Source: Hybos culiciformis (taxonomy: Eukaryota > Arthropoda > Insecta > Diptera > Hybotidae). Taken from it: a stretch of 64,000 nucleotides of DNA. Below the pieces are notes generated by a model. The model searched no databases. It was not told where the DNA came from and saw only the letters and a list, made by a program, of their open reading frames with translations. The position numbers were made by a program, and so were the translations under genes. Where the stretch lies: contig OZ023273.1 in NCBI GenBank assembly GCA_964007475.1, positions 136,931,308 through 136,995,307 of the forward strand, read 5' to 3'. Shown piece by piece: positions 1 through 12,800 of the stretch (the first letter of the stretch is position 1; every line of letters starts with the position of its first letter).

Positions 1-3000
1 ATTAAAATCTTTTTGTTCAGATAACTTATTTAAATCTTTTAAGAAAATTTTTGGGAAGATTCCAGATAGACGTCATAATTTAAATTTTTATTAGTATATT
101 GTATGTAATAAAATTTAAAAGTAGTTATTTTACTTCCACAGGAAACTTATGAATCCTGTTGGATTTGTTTCGTCATGAGATTAAGCTTACGACTGATTAC
201 AGATTCACTTAAAGTTTATCATTGACAATTTTTATGCAAAATTCAGATCAATATGGGATTTTTTTTTCAATTCAATTTTATTAATATAACTTTTTAATTT
301 TACAATAAATTTCGCTTAACTTCTTAATTACTCAGAGTTTAGGATACAATTTCCTCTTCTACTGAATTATGTATATATTATTTTTAATTTATAAATTTAT
401 TTAATTCTTTAACTATTTTATTTGTAAGGAAAATTTTCAAAAACCTTATTTGAACTTAAATTAGTTTTAAAAACAAAAAAAAAAAACTTAAATACTGTAT
501 TTACATATATTATTTACAATTTACAAGTGAAGGATTTTCAGATTATCATTTGTCTGATTAATATGTTATCTGAGTAGAGATCAATATGGGATAATTTTCT
601 TTTTTGTATGAAATTCGTTTTTTTAATGATGTGATTTATTTAAGAAAACTATAAACTTTCGAGTGGAATAATTTAGTTTTTTTATTAACTGAAACTTTTT
701 TTAAACGAAATAGATATACGATGAGAGTTTTCTGAATTTATAGATGATGAGAAAGATATATGGTGAGTTCTCGTGTATATATAATCGGTAAAAGTCCTCA
801 TTTTATTATTTATCACAAAGGTATATCTAATTGCACAATTTAAAGTGTTTCAATATCCTTTTTTTTTCTCAACGTTTCTAGCTTTGGGCTGTTAATATTT
901 TCTTTGTTACGAAAAAAAAATTATTGTCATTTTTTTTCTTTTTCTTAAGATTTCTAAAGATGAAGCAATAGAGATTTTTAAAATAAAAAAAAAATGAAAA
1001 AAAAAACTGATATAAAATGAAAATGTATTATTGAAAATTTGTGAGTTGTTATACTTAGTGTAGAAATAATTTTTGTTTTTTTCTATAAAGAGACCGACAA
1101 AAAAAAAAGGACTTTAGAACTGGAAAATTCTTGGAAAAATTATTTTAAAAGAAGAAGAAAAAAAAAGTCAACACCATTCCGTTGAAATAAAATAAAAAAA
1201 AAATAAAATTTTTTTTCTTTAATTTTAGTACCTAAAGAAAAATTATTTTTTTTTATACACACTATCTTTTTTTTTTTTACTCTTCACAAAAAGATAATAA
1301 AAAAAATTGATTTTGATAAGAAAGGACACAGTATATTATTCTCAAAAGGATAATTTTTTTTTCATGTATATTTAGTTTTAGTTTTTTTATATATTCCACA
1401 GGAAGTGAATTGTTAAAAATGAATGTCCTTTTTTAAAATTGATCTTAAGTGAATTCATAAATCGTTGTCGTTGTTGTAATGTCATTTAATTAATGTTGTG
1501 TTTAATTTTTCTTTTTATAATTATCTTTAAAAAAAATTAGATTTTTAATTGTTTTGAGTTGTTGTATGGTGTGAGATATTTAACTTTATTAATGCTTTAC
1601 ATTGTGATTTCAATATTCGTTTAAACGTATTGGATTCAGAACTTTCCTCTGTATTAAATACTTTTGAATTCGGGATTTAACAAATGATAATAACTGGCTC
1701 CTATTCTGATCCTGTGTCTCATTTCAGATAAAACTGTATAGTCCTCTATGGTCATAAATTGTTCAAATATATATAAATATATTTAAAATATATATAAAAA
1801 CAAATTCAATGGCATTTAGAACATTAAATTTTATTTGTAACAATTATTTATTAAAAATAAAAAAAAATAAAAAAAATAAACAAAAATTATTTTGATGAAT
1901 TTTCATCTTATAATTTTGATTTTTTTGTAGAGATCAAATAAATTGAAGGTTTATTCTTCCCGTTACAAATTAAATCTAAGTTTTCTTAAAAAAAAAAAAG
2001 AAACAAAAAATTCTTTTTTTTCCTCTTCTGCTGTTAACCAAAATCCAACCATTATTTTTGTTCCTTTTGACTTTAATTACACACTTAATAATTTTCATGA
2101 AAAAAAAAATATGTATATAATAAAATTAAATAAAGCATATTTTTTTTTTTATTCCTTAAACTTAAAACTTATGCCTTCCTTCCACCTTCTACCAACTAAA
2201 AAACCACAATAATAATCAAAATTGTATTTTCTATCACGTGCAACAGTTTAGAAAAATGAAAATTTATATTGAAAAAAAAAAATACGTAACCTATGTATAT
2301 TTCGTTGCTTCCATTCAATAATGAAACAATTTCATATAAAATTTTTTTCATGGAATAAATTGAGAAACCATATATATTGCCGTGTAAGACTTTTATAATA
2401 TAATTTCTACACTTTTTTTTTTTGGTACTCAATCAAAAAAGGTACTGGACATAACGATACAATGATAGAAGTATGATTTGTTATAATTACAAACGACATA
2501 AACTTAGAATTAATTCCTTGCCAGAATTTATTTTATTAAAGAGATTTTTGACCGCACATGAAGGAAGAGCTACTTAAATTTGAAGATCTTATTTTCCAAA
2601 ACTGTTAGTTCAATAAAATATAAGATTATATTATTCGTTATTAAATGGAATTTAAGAAAAAAGATTATTTTGAATATCATAGCCACTAATTTAATGCTCC
2701 ATCAAGTTGAAAAAGAAAAAAAAAATTATGTTTTGTATATGAAAATTACTTTTTATTATTTCACTTAAAATTCTCGAAAAAAAAATCTATATATATGAAG
2801 AAATAAATCTGTCAAAAGAAATGTTTACCAATATTAAAAAAATATTCAGTTGCTTCGTTCCAAATATATAATTTGAATATTTTTATTGACATAAAAGTCT
2901 TTGCAAAAATTCGAGACACATCATATGTTAAAAATTTTTTTTTGTGTTGGGACTTTTTCAAGTGAAAATTCCCATTTAAACAGTTTTAAAATTTTTTCAC

Positions 3001-3642
3001 TGTCATTTATCCTCCTTTGGCTTGTGATGAACGCAAATATATAAAAATATTTTATACTATAGTAGTAGATAAAAATAATTGTAAAAATTTATAATAAAAA
3101 ATTAATAATAGTAAGTAATTTATACATAGATCTATCATCTTCATCTATGACTTCAAAGGAAAATTTACTTAAATCTATTTGTTGAAATAAATTCATTTCT
3201 CAAGTCATTAGAAGTATATTAAAAAAAAAGAAATCACTTGAAAAAATAACATGCTATCTTTCTAGATATACCCTTTTTCATGCGTGTTATGTGTAGTGTT
3301 CTCTAAGTATTTTGATAATTTGGAGAATTTCGGATAAATCAAAAATGCATATAAATTATAGAAAAAAAAACTAGATAGAAACTGTAAGGTTAAAACAGTG
3401 TTGGATTTTTTCAAAACTTCTTATTGTGAAAATTAATTTAATAAAATTAAATATATGTTTCATTCTTTATATTTCAATTTGATTAATATGATAAAAACGC
3501 AGATAGTAAGTATTATTAAATTTCAAAGCTTCAGTTAGAAATATAATTTACAATTCACAGAAAATTTCTATCGGAATTTATAATATTTCAAACAAAAGTA
3601 TATCTGTCATTTCAATGTTCAGTTATTGAATTGGTAAAGTCT
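1..3642. other. AT-rich non-coding DNA
   Basis: No gene recognised. It holds frequent A and T runs. A 15-bp direct repeat, AGATCAATATGGGAT, occurs at 245-259 and 578-592. The open frames here (for example 1943-2212 plus and 2196-2432 minus) are Lys/Asn/Phe-rich and overlap each other, as expected of chance frames in this composition. Confidence 0.7.
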
Positions 3643-4014
3643 CAGCGGTCGGCAAACTATGACCCGTGGGTCACGGGGTGATCCAAAGCATCATTTCATG
3701 TTACCCGCTTCGAAATTTTGAAGTAGTTCCCAAATCAATGAATATAGTTTTTGCTTACAACAATTGCATATAAAAATTTTTTGTTTACAACAATTGCATA
3801 TAAAAATTTTTTGTTTACAACAATTGTATATAAAATAGAAAGTTTTCCCAGCAATTGTTTTTGTAAGCCTTAGATAATAAATAAATTAACTTTTGATTTA
3901 ACTATTTTTTTTTCAATTGTTTTTATATAAAATTGCCACTGACCCACTATAAGTTTAAAAAAATCTCATCTTAGGCCAATTTTACCCACGACCAAAAAAG
4001 TTTGCCGACCCCTG
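3643..4014. mobile_element. hAT-type non-autonomous element (MITE), 372 bp
   Basis: The ends are 15-bp terminal inverted repeats, CAGCGGTCGGCAAAC at 3643-3657 and GTTTGCCGACCCCTG at 4000-4014, matching at 14 of 15 positions. The CAG...CTG ends with a GGTCGGCAAAC core are typical of hAT-superfamily DNA transposons. Subterminal GTGGGT motifs recur inside both ends. The interior is AT-rich with no coding capacity, so it would have been moved by a transposase encoded elsewhere. The flanking octamers (TAAAGTCT left, GTCTAGAA right) do not match, although the right one fits the nTnnnnAn hAT target pattern. The insertion is therefore old, mutated, or has one end displaced. Confidence 0.8.
3751..3840. 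repeat. Three tandem 30-bp units inside the hAT element
   Basis: Three adjacent 30-bp units, each containing TTACAACAATTG followed by TATA and an A/T stretch. The first two are nearly identical and the third differs at the CAATTGTATA step and in its tail. A partly inverted version of the motif (CAATTG ... GTAAGC) follows at about 3851-3868, so the block can fold back on it. Tandem subterminal motifs like this are common in non-autonomous hAT elements. Confidence 0.85.
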
Positions 4015-4714
4015 GTCTAGAATTTAGTTTTAAACATGAATAACAGCGGTAATGTTATAGGCTTTTTAGTAATTAAAATACACCTCTGTCTAAATAAAAA
4101 TTCAGTTTAATGATGATGTGCACATATTTCAAATATTATTTTTTTTTATCAAAACAGTTGACTTTGAATGCATGTACATTATTATTATTACGTAAGCATG
4201 TAAGTATGTATGTATATATTTATAATTACTTACAATTTGAGCTAAACTAATTCCATTATTATCATTACTTATGTACGCATTTACGTTTAAAAAACTATAT
4301 AATGTATAAAAATATAAAGTAAGTACATACATATAACATTTGTTTCAATATTCATATAGTTTTCAATATTTTGTAAACACAGGTATGATTTATTAAAATT
4401 TGATATCACAGTTTATGTTTACTTTTACATATTATCTTTATGGATGGTTGCATTTTACATTTAGGACTTCAATGGATAATACTTAAATTATGGATATTGA
4501 TATCCGCCATAATTTTCTAACCTCCAAATAATTTTTCGAAATAAAATTATTGTTCTTTCATAGTTTAAATTAAAATTCAGTGAATCGTTTGAAACGTTTG
4601 TTCTGTGGACCTGAAAATAAAAATCTCAGAAACTTTTTCTTCTGAGGCTTTGCAGTTAAATTAGAAGGAGGAATAAGTGTAAAAATTAAATAAGTTTTAT
4701 TTCTATCTTATTCA

Positions 4715-4733
4715 ATACATACATACATACATA
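4715..4733 (+). repeat. (ATAC)n microsatellite
   Basis: About four and a half ATAC units. Related ATACAT-type runs recur at several other points in the window. Confidence 0.85.
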
Positions 4734-7146
4734 ATCTATGTTATATTTAGGTATGATAAAAATAGGTTTAATTAAGATTTAATATCTTGCTGTGAACAGT
4801 TGCATAACTATATTTAGAACATTTTTTATACCTAACTATTATTTGCAAGATAAAAACTACTGAAGTAGCTTTCCAATTCCAATTATGAAAAAAAATTTAT
4901 GTAGGTATAATATATCATAAATGTGGTTCAATGAAACCGAAAATATAATTTATTTTTTATAATTTTTAATTACCGAGAAACAATTCTATATATCCCAATA
5001 ATAAAATAATAAAACAGAAATTATAGTGAGTGGAGATGAGATTTCGAAAACAACAAATTTCAAGTTAGAGCTTATCATAATGTTAGTAAAAATTACATAA
5101 GTAAATTATATAAATATAATATATTTTTAATGAATTATATATTAACACTAAATAAAGTATGTATATGTAGATATGTATTTTTAACGAATACAAAATCTCC
5201 AAAAAACAAATAAATATCTATTATTAAAATATTTTATATTTATTTTATAACTAAAGTTGGTGTTATTATTGGCCACAGTAGTAGTATATAATGCAGTCAG
5301 TCGTTATCCTGCAGTATTTTCTGTTGTGGATTCGATATATTTTGTCTGAAGTTCTGAGGGATCAGTTAAACAGTTAAACTAATTTTGCCGCTTTAAATAC
5401 AAGTAAATAAATGGTACCGAATAACACTATATCGAAGAAACATTAAAGGGTTTAGTTGAAATAAAAATACTGTTGATTTATTATATAAATTTTATATAAA
5501 CGAAATGTTATCATTAATAATAGAGATTCAGTGAAAACGCAATTTTAATCTTAACAATTGTATGTAATTAAAAAAAAAAAAAAAGTTGAGATACAAATGT
5601 CTTATATATAAATACATATATTTATCTATAATATACATTATTCCTATATACATAAAAATATCAAATTATTAAATAATTTTATATGTATTTTTTTTTTAAA
5701 GGAAGGGATCGCATTCCATACACAAAAAAAAAATATAAGAACATAAAAAAATTATTTTTAAAAAATGTTTTTTCAATTCAAAATTTTCTATATACGTACA
5801 TGAAACATGAATTCCCTAAACACGCACAAAAATCCTTTGGAAAAAGACTATATGATAAAAAAAAAGATATCTTAAAACAATTTTTTTTTTTTCTGAAATC
5901 ATTAAAAAACGAGAATTTCGTAAAAAAAAAAATAAATAAAATAAACTGTTATGAAAAGGATATTAAGTCTGGTGCACCAGAAATCATAACACAAACAAAA
6001 AAAAATTAAAAGAAAACGACTTTGACCTCAAATAATTTCCAAAATTTTTGTTGTTTTTCTACCTGACTCTGATTTCAGTTTATTTTTTCTTTCTTTCAGA
6101 TTTTTTTTTTGGTAAATAAACTCCTCCATTCTGTATGCTTAGAACTGAAAAATTTTGCTACAAGTAAACTTATGTAATTAGAAAGTACAAAACAACACGC
6201 AACACAGTTTGATAAGAAATATTTTATTTTATTAAAATGCAATAATATCTACTTATTCTACATGATAACTTATTACTAGATTTATATAGTGCACTATGGT
6301 ACTTTACTAATATAAGAAATGTGTATTATACTAAGATCAAATTAACTCACTTAATTTTTTTTTTTTTATGATAAAGTTATGAAATATAATTTTTCAATAA
6401 AGTAAGTAAAGTCAGGCAATCTCAATCCCTTCACTAAATCTATTCTAGACATAATAATATTTCGCATATTGTAAATACAAAATTTTTACATAAAAAACTA
6501 TTACACTATCATTCGTTAAGCAATTATTAATTTCATATGAAAAAGTCTTTTAAGAAGTGTGGGAATGCGTATTTTTTTTTTATTAAATGGATTTTATTTA
6601 AAAAATTTAATATTCAAGGGATCATGGGTGAATAAAACCAATTTTTTTTTTTTTTTTTGTAAATTGATGAAAAAGAAATATTTCAGGAAATTAATGAATT
6701 ATTTCAGTAAAATATACAAATAAAATCCAATTTATTATATCTAGAAAAAGAAAGGACAAAAGGATTGTAATTTTTATATTTATTTTTTTATAATAAAATG
6801 CATTTTTGTTTGTTAAAAAATAAGATCAATTGTATATATATAAAATTGATATAAAAAGAATAAAAATTTCGTAATAAATTTAAGATTTTTTTTTTTTTGA
6901 AATTACATATCCTGATCCTGAATGTTACATATATATATACTTAAAAAATGATCTTTCACGAAAAAAAAAATGGGGATTTTTTTTTTTGAAGGAAAAATAA
7001 AATAAATATTGAAATCTGACGCGGTGATGATTATATATATGTAAAATAAGGTTTTTTTTGTTAATGACATGACAAATATTCTACCTAAGAATATAAAAAT
7101 AATATTAAATTACGTAAAATATATAGGAATTTTTTTTGCCTCTTCA

Positions 7147-7165
7147 ATTATTATTATTATTATTA
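7147..7165 (+). repeat. (ATT)6 microsatellite
   Basis: Six ATT units plus A. Other short ATT or AAT runs are at 11355-11369 and about 27487-27506. Confidence 0.85.
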
Positions 7166-7563
7166 AGAATTAACGAATGTGTGTTTATCTATAAATCTAT
7201 GAATTCCACTTTGCATTTCGCGATTTTATCACATCAGTGAATAGAGATTTCTAGTCAGATCCATTTAGCATCTAAAATTTTGTTTAATATTATTAATGTT
7301 CTCTAATAATTCACTGATTATTCCTAAACTTTTTAAACACTAAAATAATTTTGATTTATTTTTAGGTTGACAAAAATTTAGTGAAAACAACTATTTGTTA
7401 GTCATAGTGTAGTGCACCTAATGTCTAAAGTCAATAAGCACTATCTAAATTTTACGATAAGTAAATCTATTGACTTTTGAAATAGTATGTCGAGACTAAA
7501 AATAATTATTTAGAATTTTATGGCATCGATTGAAAATAAAAATCTTTAAAAAAATCATCAATT

Positions 7564-7824
7564 AATTATAAATTTAGTGAGAATCTGCTCAGGTTTAAAA
7601 ATGACATATTATTTATTAACACAAAGTTAGAATTTTTTTTAAAAACAAAAACCTTCAGCTTGTGTAAAGGCTTTGAGAAGTTCAACAATTTCTAAAAAGT
7701 TCAACAATTTACTATTAATTTTGTGACGGAATACGGACAGGTTTAAAAAGGACATAATTATTATTAACACACAAAGTTAATTCTATATTAAGCATTTTTT
7801 CTTCTAATACGTGTGAAAAGGCTA
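7564..7824 (+). repeat. Diverged tandem duplication, about 148-bp period
   Basis: Two similar segments, about 7564-7674 and 7715-7824. They share AGGTTTAAAAA followed by GACAT (7591 and 7739), TATTAACAC plus CAAAGTTA, and GTGT-AAAGGCT near their ends. The spacing is 148-149 bp throughout, which argues for an old tandem duplication. Between them sits a 19-bp repeat, with AGTTCAACAATTT at 7679-7691 and again at 7698-7710. Confidence 0.55.
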
Positions 7825-9577
7825 TTATATACTATCATTGTAATATGATCTTAGTCATTAAATTCTATAAATTCACAAATTATAATGAAATCGATTAAAA
7901 AATTCCATTAATATGAAAAAAAAAAACAAAAATTATATATATTTATGTCAATAAAAAAATCTCGAATAACAAAATTCACATTTTAATCATACTTTAAATT
8001 GTTTAATATATTTTTTGTTTGAATTTTCACAATATCGATTTTCACATTTTGCATGATGACTTTATAAATAAAAATGCATATTTTTACATGTAAAATTGAT
8101 ACCTATGTTGTTAAAAAACAAAAAAAAAAGAAAATTTCTTAGGAAATTATTAATATGAAAAAAAAAAAACCTATGTAGTTTCTAGAATGCATTAAGTCCA
8201 TTGAACACGCATTATGCTTGGATCATCATAATTTTTTACACAAATTTTAGTATTTTTTTTTTTTTTAAACTTTGATTTTGATTTAAAAAAAATTTTTTTT
8301 TTCGAATGACAGACTATGCAATTATGACCTCAAAAAAAAAAACAAAAAATTAAAATCATAAGTTTTAAGTTATCTTCATACGTAAACGAAAAAAAAAAAA
8401 AATACTGATGACCAACCCATAACGGTGGGAATTTGGCCTTAGGGTGAAAAATAATTAAAAGAATAAAAGTTTTGATATTTTTTTTTGTTGTGTACTGAAG
8501 AAAAAAAAAAAAACATTTTTTTTTTAAATCTTATTTTTTATTCTCCCAAAATGTGTACACTGAGAAAAAAAATTATCTGATGATAAAAAGGAAGCTCAAA
8601 AAGTTGTAAAAAACTTAAAAAGTTAAATATGTATTAGATTCATATTGGGTTGGTATAAGCTTTTAGAATTAAACACATCATGAACGACAAAAGATGATTA
8701 AAAGTCTAGTGTAGTCTGATAAGCCAATTAAAGTTGGGAAGCTAAGCTGATGTACACATTTTTGTTGATTAAGTTCACATAGTTGCAAAATGTCTGGAGT
8801 GCTATTGAATGTGAACTCTGGATGACTATTAAAGTCAGATGAAATGTTTCATAGGCAAAAATTGGGGAATTGTGAAAAAAAACTACCGAAACGGAAAATA
8901 TTAATAAAATTTTTCTGAGTGCTTTATTGTAACATAATTTTTTTTTTTGCTTTGGTTTTCTTTTCCACATTGGTAGAAAATTTATATGTTTTCGGAAAGG
9001 GTCAGCGTTTTTTCAAGATTTCGTTTATTTCATTTTTTTTTTTCTTCATGTTGTTCCGTAATTGACCATAATGTTATAACTTTTATAATATGTACTTGAA
9101 AAAAAGTTCTATAAGAACAATGTTCTTGTGAACAAAGAAATTTAATAGCTTAGTTAGGAGAAAAAAAAAGAACTTGAAATTTTTCTTCTTTTTTTTTTTT
9201 GTGGTTTTTAAAGAAATAGAAAGTCATTAACTCATCAACTAATCATGCGCAACAAATTAAATTTTAAGAATTATATTACATTTTTAATACATACATATAT
9301 ACAAGCAATATATATGCAAGCACATACCTTCGGACATTATTCTTAAATCAAAAAAAAAAATTAGTGTATTAATCTTCAAAAAAGGTGCAATTACATTTAA
9401 AAAATAATTATGTAAAAAGAAAAAAAAATTTCAAAATTTTCTTTTTTTTTTTAAATGTTTGGAAAATAAATATTTCGAAGGAAAAATTAGATTTATAGTA
9501 ATTCTGAAATTAAAATGCACTTAATTATGTGTAAATATTTTACATAATTATGTATGTATCTACCTAGATGGTATTAA

Positions 9578-9802
9578 GAGAGAAAAAATTTCCCTACAAC
9601 CACAATTTCTGGACAATATGCAAGGAATCTGTTTTTAAATGCAGCAATGTTATTCGGTGGTGGTGCGGTTTTAGCCCGTTTTGCATCAAAAATGCAAAAA
9701 ACGGACTATATCTTTTCACTAGCTGTATAACCGTTCGTCTATGCTCGTCCTGATTCTGGGTTTAAAAGATAGAAAGAAGCTTTCAACTGCCCAAGAAACT
9801 AA
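9578..9802. other. GC-richer relic with degraded reading frames on both strands
   Basis: A 225-bp patch clearly richer in G+C than its surroundings. On the plus strand, frame 9578, it reads 50 codons including NAAMLFGGGAVLARFASKMQ (from about 9638), then a TAA at 9728, then PFVYARPDSGFKR, a TAG at 9770, and KEAFNCPRN before a TAA at 9800. On the minus strand a frame also reads through with only two TAG stops and includes KTAPPPNNIAAFKNRFLAYC. A near-perfect hairpin (CCGTTTTGCAT / ATGCAAAAAACGG, 9676-9704) lies inside. I do not recognise the protein. It is best read as a decayed coding or transposon fragment; strand and function are unknown. Confidence 0.4.
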
Positions 9803-12800
9803 ATATTTTTAATATTACAATTTATATAAATTTTTCAATGTACATTGTTAACTGGTACCAAACCTCAATATTAATTAGTTTGTTCTTTATTTTGAGCCTA
9901 GTCTAAAAATAATTTATAATAATCTCTATTTGAAAACTTTATAATTAGATTATTTTCTTGTGATCGTTTTTACTACAAATAATACATTATATACTTACTT
10001 ACTTATGTACGTAATGAAACTCTTAACAACTTTATTAAATAATTTACGAAAAAGTAAAATTATTATATAAACATTCGAAAATTTTTTTTAATATATTTAA
10101 ATATCTCTTCTAAAAAATTTTATTATATACTAGGCCGAATAAAAATACTGTTGGGGAAGTACATAAATCCCAAAGGTAATATAAAATCAAGGACAAATAT
10201 GTAAAATTTCATTTTTATATAAATTTTATATAGATTTATCTTCTTTCAAGTGACATTTAAATTTTTTAAGGTTTCACAAATGTTAAGGATAAATGTTAAG
10301 AATGAAAAAATATAAGATACTCTCGTCGATCTTGTCGGCCTCAAGGCCCATATATTAGTGCACAATATTTTTTGTATATAACTTACCAATTTCATGTAGT
10401 ACAATGTTCAGCGATTTCTATATGCATAATAATAATAATGAGAGATTCTCCATTTTCCAATAATAACAATTTTGTATATGTAAGTGATTCTGAAAAAAGA
10501 AAAAGAAAAAATTTTTAAAAATAATGCGACTGATTAGATTGATATGTTAATATCGAAATAAAGAAGCCCCAAAGTGAAAACATAACTAACACATTATTCT
10601 TTATAACCTATTAATCCAATAAATTAGATATTTGATTTGAAATTTTTTAGCATCAAATTTATACGCTTATATTAACTTAAAGGTAAATGTCACTTATTTC
10701 AAATTTAAAATTTATTATAATCTCATTTGTTAGTTACGTATACAATACATACATAAAAGTATAAAAAGAATAACAAGTAGATTTATTTCTGACTTAATAA
10801 CAAAGGGGTGCAAACCTACTTGTTTCTTTTTTGATGAGAAGAACATATTTCAATATTTTCTTGCACAAAGATAATTCGTAAAATTTTTAAAACCTTAAGA
10901 CTAGACTATTTTTACTGTGCGTTTCTTTTAATTAATTTACATTGTGGGATTTGTAAAAATATAGAGAAAAAAAGAATAAATTTAATAGGAAAAAATTGTT
11001 ATTAGTGCAAAAAAAAGTAACATACATACTCAAGTTGAAATAAAAATGCTTCAATATAGAGAGATTTATGTATACAGGAAGTCACTTGGGTGTTATATAA
11101 GCAATATTTATGTATATTGTCATTTCATCCCTTTGACAATATTTCTTTTTTTTTTGCCTGCTATGCCTAATACCTTGTTTTTGGGATAAATGATTATACA
11201 ATACTAAATATCTGTATTTTTACCCCTATTAATTTGTTCAGTTTTTTCCGCTTAAATTTAAAAAATGTAATTTATCATTAATGATAAAATTTTAAAATAT
11301 TGTATTTTTATAAGAAGTGTAACTGAAATAACTTATTTATTTATTAATATTACTATTATTATTATTATTACAATATTTCAAAGCAGTGCGTGACATATTT
11401 GTAGTATATATAGGAAAAGTTAAGTTAAATTTTTCCTTTTTGTTTTGGTATTGAAACTTCCGACGAGAAACTTAGTTATAAAAAAAAACATTATATTAAA
11501 TATTAAATTTTAAAGTTTAAAATTATTTTTCATAAATTTCTTAGTTGAAAGAATTTAAAAAAGACTGAAAGTTCTAATAAATTTGCTTATACTTGCAGTC
11601 AAAGATATAAAATAAAGCTATTACCAAACGATATAAAAATATAATATTGTATTCCAATATCAAAAAAAAATCGTATTTTAGGTCTAATTACGTTAAGTTG
11701 TCTAAGTAAATTTTATAACTTTTAGAAACGATTTTGACTTATTTTAAATTTCAAGATGTAATATTGAATTCAATGTTTTATCTTTTTTTTTATCAAGATA
11801 AAAACTATCTTATGTCGGAAAAAATTGTTATGCTGATAATTTTTTATTTTCATATATTCTTTGAATAATGTAAATATGTTTTGAATTACATTATACTAAC
11901 TATTGCACATTATATATTATTATATAACACAAAATTCTTTTTTGATCGAGATGAAGAAAAATAAAATTTGAAAGTCCAAGTTGTTAATATACAAAAATAA
12001 TAATGTATAATAATATATATTGTACTACTTTTACTTGTTTGCATATAATTGAGTTTTATATTCTTGTGAGGAAAATAATAAGCTTGCCAGGTTAAATTAT
12101 TTGATTTCATTTTTTATACATATATTTCTGAATAAATAAATACGAATACAAAGTTCTTTCGTATTCTTCTGATGGACAATAAAAAATATATATATAATAT
12201 TGAAACATAGTTAAATTGAAATAACATTAATTACATCTTGAATATTGCTTGTTGAACCATTTTTATGTATAATTTTAAATTAGAGAGGTTAAAAGAAAAT
12301 AATTAAATTATTTTTTAAAAATTCAGATCAAGAAAACTTTTACGCGTTTATATATTTTTTGGAAACCAAGCTTAGATAAAATTCAACGAACAAGCAAGTT
12401 TCTTCTTTGCGAGATTCCAAGAAATTAATTAATTAACCTTGGAGAAAAATTAAGAAACTAACTACCTAATTATTTCAGTCAATTTTTTCTACTATTTTAA
12501 AATTATTGTTATCTATCCCTTGCTTTAGAGTTTCAAATTATGTATTAATTATCCAAAAAGTTCTAAGTTCGCCTTAAAATTTTTCATTTCATATGTTTAA
12601 AAAGGGTTAAAATACATATTTCAACACTCCGAATTTTGCATTGTCCAAATTCTAAACACTCTTTCTTAATTCAACAGAACTAAGCCAAATTAAAACTAAT
12701 CACATAATATATTTATATAATTTTTAAACCACTCTTAAAATGCAAAATAATTTTTATTGCTTTAAAGGTCGTTGAGTTTATCTAAGGAGGAAGAAAATTG

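Larger units (their letters stand above)
4023..9577. other. AT-rich non-coding DNA
   Basis: No gene recognised. Beyond the repeats listed separately, it contains a less AT-rich patch at about 5270-5400 with a TATATAA followed by CAGTCAGT-type sequence that could be mistaken for a promoter, and a 17-nt T run at 6642-6658. A 108-codon frame at 5683-6009 is dominated by Lys and Phe. Confidence 0.65.

Noticed and set aside
3751..3840. Regular 30-bp repeats as a CRISPR array or satellite
   Set aside because: The units are contiguous with no spacers, only three copies exist, and they lie inside a hAT element in eukaryotic DNA.
5683..6009. 108-codon open frame on the plus strand
   Set aside because: Dominated by Lys, Phe, Ile and Asn from A/T runs. 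Length is close to the chance maximum for about 128,000 codon positions at 80% AT, and no motif is recognisable.
8728..8970. 80-codon minus-strand frame with a basic then hydrophobic N-terminus, like a secreted peptide
   Set aside because: The Lys-rich start comes from an A/T run, the remainder matches nothing I know, and one such frame is expected by chance.
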